Source: Voacanga thouarsii (lineage: Eukaryota; Streptophyta; Magnoliopsida; Gentianales; Apocynaceae). From it: 64,000 bases of DNA. Below the pieces are notes generated by a model. The model was not told the DNA's origin. It ran no database searches and was given only the letters and a program-made list of their open reading frames with translations. The translations under genes and the position numbers were made by a program. Of this stretch, positions 59,139-64,000 are shown piece by piece. How positions within the stretch are numbered: the first letter of the stretch is position 1; every line of letters starts with the position of its first letter. The stretch lies in NCBI GenBank assembly GCA_026120185.1, contig JANUWF010003379.1, forward strand, positions 1,270,001-1,334,000, read 5' to 3'.

Positions 59139-61481
59139 TGTAACACCCCACTACCTAGGCCCAATAGGGCTGGGGATGTTGTCCCGTCCAAAGGACAAGG
59201 GGTCTTTATAACTAGGTCACACAAACGAAATTAAAAACAATACTTTAAAATTGAACTTATTACAACCCAAAAATTCAGGAACAAATCCAAAATAAATTGT
59301 TTACTATCATCTCTCAAAACAACACATAAAATAAATACCATAGAGTCTTCAAAGCAGGCAACAAATCTAGCTACTCATCTCCACAGCAGGATCGGCCTGA
59401 AAACATGGCATAAAAGGTGATGAGATAAAAATCTCAATAAGCCCGTGTATGCTTTGAGTGTTTCGAGTAAAACAGTTCATGTATGCAAGTTGTAAAAATT
59501 GTGAAAGAGAAAGTGCTGGCAAGCAATAAATAAGGTTTAAAATAAAGAGTGGTGTTTTACTCTTCAAACCATACATGTGCATAATAAATACAACCACTCA
59601 AATGGGTAGCCATAGGTTACCACATGTTGGGCTCCATAACTATATAACGGTCAGAATGCCACACTTTGTGCAGACTGACAAAAGGTAGGTGATCAGCTTA
59701 CCGGGTGAGATACTCCTCCTTCTCAACACCCAAACTTACCAGATGTCCACTCCAGAAACACACAGTCCACATGACCGAGACTTGCTAGCTCGGACTGGCA
59801 TGACCTATTGGACTGGCATCCTATCCAGGAAGGACTCACCCCTCAGAGGTGGCCACTTACTGAGAGACTTACCTTAACCTTTCAAAGACTAGTCCTAATA
59901 GTCTACCCTTATTGAGTACTCAACGTTGATTATCCCACTTGGGAGAAAACTGATAAAACATTGCTTTATTTGGAAATGGCAATTAAGGGTTTCTAAAATT
60001 CGTGTCAAAGTTGGTTTTTAAAAAGAGTTTAGTGTTTGTGCAAAACTACTTGTTTGATTTTCAAATGAATTGTTTGACTGAACAAGAAAGGAAACAGTCC
60101 TTAATTGCCTTTACAAAAAGAGTATCCATACCCTTCGCATTTGGCTTGCCATAGTAACCTTTTGTCATCAAATGAGTTTATGTAGGAGCTTACCTGATCC
60201 TTTGCTTGATCAAAATCAAGAATCTTCCAAAGCTGACCTAACCCCGCTTGGGGTAAACACAAGTCATATGGTTATGCTCAAGCTATATTCGATTCCACAA
60301 ATAATCCTAGTTCAACTTATTACAATCATAACCCTAATGTCCAAAGCTTTAAGGCTAGATGATAAAGGATTTTATAAAATAAGACTAGTTTGATAAGTTA
60401 AAAAAACCAGGGGTTGTAAAATAATTACTAAGAAGTTATAGGTTCAAATAATAAATCTTGAGTGTTGTTATTAATAAATAAACTAGGGTTTAATTGTTGA
60501 AAAGTCCTAAATCCTGGATGATATTAATAAATGATAATTCTTAAATAGCAAAGAATAATAAATTTTTACTAACCTCTTATTTAATAATTAATAGATAGAA
60601 AATAATAACTAAAGTTAATAATAAATAAATTTTATTAAATTTTAATTAATAGATAATAAATAAATTTCAACCTAAATAATATTTATGAATATATGGTCTA
60701 CAAGGTCATTAATATTTTACCTATTTTTATTATTTATATAAAAGGTTTTATTTATTATTATTATCATATATAAATATTTATATATTATTTTTAATAAAAG
60801 ATATCATTTATTTGGCTAAAATATCACTATTCCATTTAATACTCCAATTCCAAAACTTCCCAGGGTTTTCGAAATCTTTGGAGGAAAATATAGTATTAAT
60901 TTTAATTATCGTAATAAAATTGGCTAATTAAAATAACTTAGGATCAATAGGGTCATGATTATAATTTTCCTATTGCTAACAAGAATCATGAACATATACC
61001 CCAACATCAATCAACAAACTATCCTATTCATGAATAAATGCTTAAAACCATATCTACTATCATATGGCTAAATTTCTACTAAGCATAATCATACACATGG
61101 CTTCAATGAAAATAAGAACATAACCCTATTCACCAAATGTGACATAATATCTAGCATGCTTAAACATTCATACTCACTTAAGACATGAAGAACATGCATC
61201 GATCCACAAGGAATTTCATAAAGCTTAACAATGGTCAAACATTCTCATGCTCCAATCTCAACTCTTTCATACATAAGCATATACTCAATCCCCAATCATA
61301 TTCTATCCTTTTCTATCAACATCTAAGAGACATAACTTTAGAATTAAAGAGAAGGTTAAAGAGAAATATTTGGTTGATGACTATCTTGATGAAGATTTAA
61401 GGAAATCCACACACTTGAGAGGCTTGAACTATCCAAAAAAGGAGAAGGAAAACGGCCATGGTTGTAGCAACCATTTCGGCC

Positions 61482-61509
61482 GAGAGAGAGAGAGAGAGAG
61501 AGAGAGAGA
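61482..61509. repeat. (GA)n microsatellite in element J
   Basis: A perfect GA run of about 28 bp (CT on the transcribed strand), located in the presumed leader of the LTR. Confidence 0.95.
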
Positions 61510-62430
61510 ACATTAGTATGACATGTTAAAGATTGAAGGGAAGAAGATGAACAAAAGTTGTTCTTGGTTACCTTGATGATGTTCTTGAGACTTCAAGGAA
61601 AATTCTGGTTTTTGATCCGATTGCAAATTTTTGTTTTCGAGATTTGATGTTATAAAATCCAAAAATGGACTCTAGGGAGTATGTAGCCATGTTCTGGAAT
61701 TTTTGGGAGGGATTGGAGGTGTTTAGAGTGGTCTTAGGCTTGAAGAAAGGCACTGTGCGTTCTTGGTGTTCTTGGTGAAAATGGAGAGAATTGGAGAGAA
61801 GTGCTAGACGAAAATGCTGAAGGGGTTGGCCAAATGATTGAGGAGGTTCTGGGATTTTGATTTTCAGATTAGAGGGAAGAGAGAAATTTGGTTGTTTGAA
61901 ATTCAAATGGAGAAATTTATGGAGTGTTTTAAGGTAAAAGATATGGTAATAATGTTTGATTGATGGAGGTTCCTTGGAGCTATAATGGAACCGGCTGGTT
62001 TGCTAAAATGAATGAGGGTTGAAGGAGCTATAAGGCTGGCCAAATTTTCTGAGTTCAATGGGGGAAGAATTTCTGGTTTTGAAGCTTAATCCAAGGGTGT
62101 TTTCATGAAGCAATTGCTGGAATTTTTGAACTTCAAATGGAAGTTTGATTGAAGCGATTGTAGGAGAAATTTGAGGAGTGGCTATGGAGTCTAATCGTGT
62201 AAGGTTAGTGGAGGGGGCAATGGAGTTCAGTTCATGGCTGAACAAAGGTAAACTCACAGAAGTTTGAGGTGATTTTCGGACAAGTCTTGAAGAGGGAGCA
62301 ATGCTGGAATTTTCTGGTTGATGTTCAAATTGTTTGCTGAAATTTCCTGTGCAATTTTTCTACAAGGTTCTAGCCAATTTGTAGAGGGTTTGGAGAGGTA
62401 TTTGAGGGTTCTTTAAGGCTAGTTTCCAGC

Positions 62431-62441
62431 CTTTTATATGG
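62431..62441 (-). promoter_or_regulatory. Candidate TATA box of the J LTR
   Basis: CCATATAAAAGG on the - strand, with a C/T-rich context downstream. Confidence 0.45.
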
Positions 62442-63279
62442 AGGAAAAGCAGAGGTAACTTACTAGTTTGAAGGGTGGAAGAAACAGCTTGTTTTTGGTC
62501 TACTATGCATCGAAGCTGTCCAAAATTTTTTTTTCTGGTTTGCACAGCTTTGTACAGTCCAGTTTTTGGCAAAGAATTTCAGTCTTCAAGCTGAGTGAGT
62601 TGGCCATTTTTCTGGCAGCAATTGAGTAAGAAAGATGGCTAAGGTTTTCGAAAGCTAGGCTGCCCAAGAATTTGGAAAAATTTCAGATTTCTTCCATGGA
62701 AAAGATGAACACTATGGAGTGGAGTTTGAAGGTCCAACCACGGAGATTAATTTCTCTTGGGAACCTTCCTTAACCCCTTCCCTATTTTCAGTCCAATCTC
62801 CAACCTCTAAGAATTACTTTCGAAATTTAAAGGCCAATAAACCTTGCTGAATTTTCTGGAATCAAAACATAGATTTGGATAAATTGAACAAATTTAATTG
62901 GTAAGAAATTTAGGGTAAGCTAGGAAATAAAAGGATTTGAATCCCTTAAGAATACTTTTTAGGACATAAGAATAGGATTAGGACATTTCCCTTATGACTC
63001 CCCTAGGACAACTCTCTTATTTTTACTTATGGAATGCAAGGGATGAAAATTCCACCTTACATTAAAATAATCGTGATAAAAACTTAAATGATGAGATTTG
63101 AACTCAAGACCTTAGAAATTAATATCAAGGCTCTAACAACTAAACCACAACAACTCTTGTTCTTATTTTCTCTCCCAAATATTCTTCCTATTTAATCCTT
63201 AAGCTATCTTCCTATTTTGACCTCAAGTAAAAATTACCATTTTACCCTTCCTACTCATTAAGCATAACTAAGCCTTCTA

Positions 63280-64000
63280 TGTAACACCCCACTACCTAGG
63301 CCCGCCAGGGCCGGGGATGTCGCCCCATCCAAAGGACAAGGGGTATTTATAACTAGGTCACACAATCAAAATAGCGGAGTAAAAATAATACTTTAACTTA
63401 AAATTTATTATAACTCAAGAATGAATCCAAGAATTCCAAAATCAAATCCATAATAAAATTATCCACTCTCAACTCCCCAAAGCATTACATAAATTAAATA
63501 TAAAAAAAATCTTCCAAGGCAGGCAATATCTAGCTACTCATCCCCATAGCAGGATCGACCTGAAATCATGGTAAAAAGGGTGATGAGACAAAAATCTCAG
63601 TAAGTTCGTGTGTGCTTTGAGTGTCCAGTGAAAACAGTTCGTGAATGCAAAGTATAAATCTTTATAAGAGAAATACTAACAAACAATAAACATTGGTCAA
63701 AATCAAGAGTGGTGTTTTAGGTTTTCCAACCATACATAATCAATAAAATCAACCACTCAAAAGAAACGATCATGGGTTACTACACATTGGGCCCCATAAC
63801 TGGTCAGAATGCCGACACTTTATGCAGACTGACAAAAGGTAGGTGATCAGCCTACCAGGCAAGGTACTCCTTCTTCTCTATACCCAAATAACAACCGGTT
63901 GTCAATTCCGACAATACATAGTCACTTGACTGAAAAAAAACTACTAGCTCGGACCGGCACGACCTACTGGACTGACATCCTATCCGGGGAGGACTTACCC
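63280..64000 (-). mobile_element. Element K: second copy of the J-type LTR, running off the window
   Basis: It matches 59139-59870 from its first base, with scattered differences (for example ggcccgccagggccgggg against ggcccaatagggctgggg). No primer site follows its end on the - strand (TAGAAGGCTTAG), so J and K do not look like the two LTRs of one element. Confidence 0.7.

Larger units (their letters stand above)
59139..63279 (-). mobile_element. Element J: long Tekay-like LTR, - strand
   Basis: The left edge TGTAACACCCCACTACCTAGG is repeated at 63280, and the first ~700 bases of the two copies match. On the - strand the LTR would end GTGGGGTGTTACA. A TATA box (CCATATAAAAGG) on the - strand at about 62431-62441 supports this orientation, as does a CT-rich leader at about 61482-61509. 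The true right end is uncertain: a possible duplication CAACA (59134-59138 and 63148-63152) would put it at 63147. No primer site or pol is seen. Open frames on the - strand at 61568-62572 lie in the LTR leader and show no domain. Confidence 0.65.

Noticed and set aside
61568..62572. Three - strand open frames of 70-112 codons as genes
   Set aside because: They lie downstream of the presumed TATA box in a Tekay-like LTR and show no domain or shared motif; probably leader sequence.
59134..63152. CAACA as a certain target duplication of element J
   Set aside because: The motif is of low complexity, the inner edge is not confirmed by a partner LTR, and a TGTAACACC start follows only at 63280. 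It is kept as a possibility only.

Overview
This window looks like a gene-free block of a plant nuclear genome, probably a eudicot. The DNA is AT-rich, and almost every recognisable segment is an LTR retrotransposon of a plant lineage. These are Ty1/copia of the SIRE type and of two other types, Ty3/gypsy with tRNA-Asp primer sites of the Athila/Tat type, and Ty3/gypsy LTRs beginning TGTAACACC of the Tekay/Del type. I found no host gene, tRNA, rRNA or CRISPR. Lineage names come from remembered hallmarks, not from database searches.

Left half (1-26.2 kb): a decayed SIRE-like Copia element on the + strand (about 268-26242) holds a remnant gag, a remnant RT-RNase H and an accessory ORF. That ORF is split by a Tekay-like solo LTR (4040-22928, target duplication CCTCG). 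The solo LTR was itself hit by two younger Copia elements: B on the - strand (5822-15661, duplication ATCCT, LTRs of about 2.05 kb differing at roughly 25 sites) and C on the + strand (16925-22507, duplication ATATA, LTRs of 352 bp with 3 differences and TA...CA ends). A truncated Athila-like LTR (about 23319-24264, -) lies further along the same host element.

Middle (26.2-27.6 kb): TA/TG microsatellites, a possible SINE remnant and one terminus of a CACTA DNA transposon.

Right half (27.6-58.4 kb): an Athila-like element Z (+) keeps its tRNA-Asp primer site, a broken gag and an accessory ORF, but no pol. It carries two large insertions. The first is an old relative of B (E, 32170-40986, duplication CCCAC), which contains an Athila-like LTR plus primer site and another gypsy LTR. 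The second is an Athila-like element on the - strand (H, 42005-56919, duplication TCTCC/TCTCA). H has gag, protease, RT and integrase remnants, and its integrase is split by a pol-less relative (I, 45197-51459, duplication AGGCA).

Right end (58.4-64 kb): the polypurine tract and 3' LTR of a Tekay-like element, followed by two LTR copies (starting at 59139 and 63280) that read on the - strand.

No reading frame is intact enough to make a full polyprotein. The most interesting signals are these: a short basic coding exon inside the LTRs of the B/E family with a conserved splice donor, whose phase fits the gag frame in E; a similar accessory domain in a Copia and a Gypsy element; a recently inserted element (C) with near-identical LTRs but a badly broken pol; and a variable leader module, GC-rich in B, at the same position in B and E.
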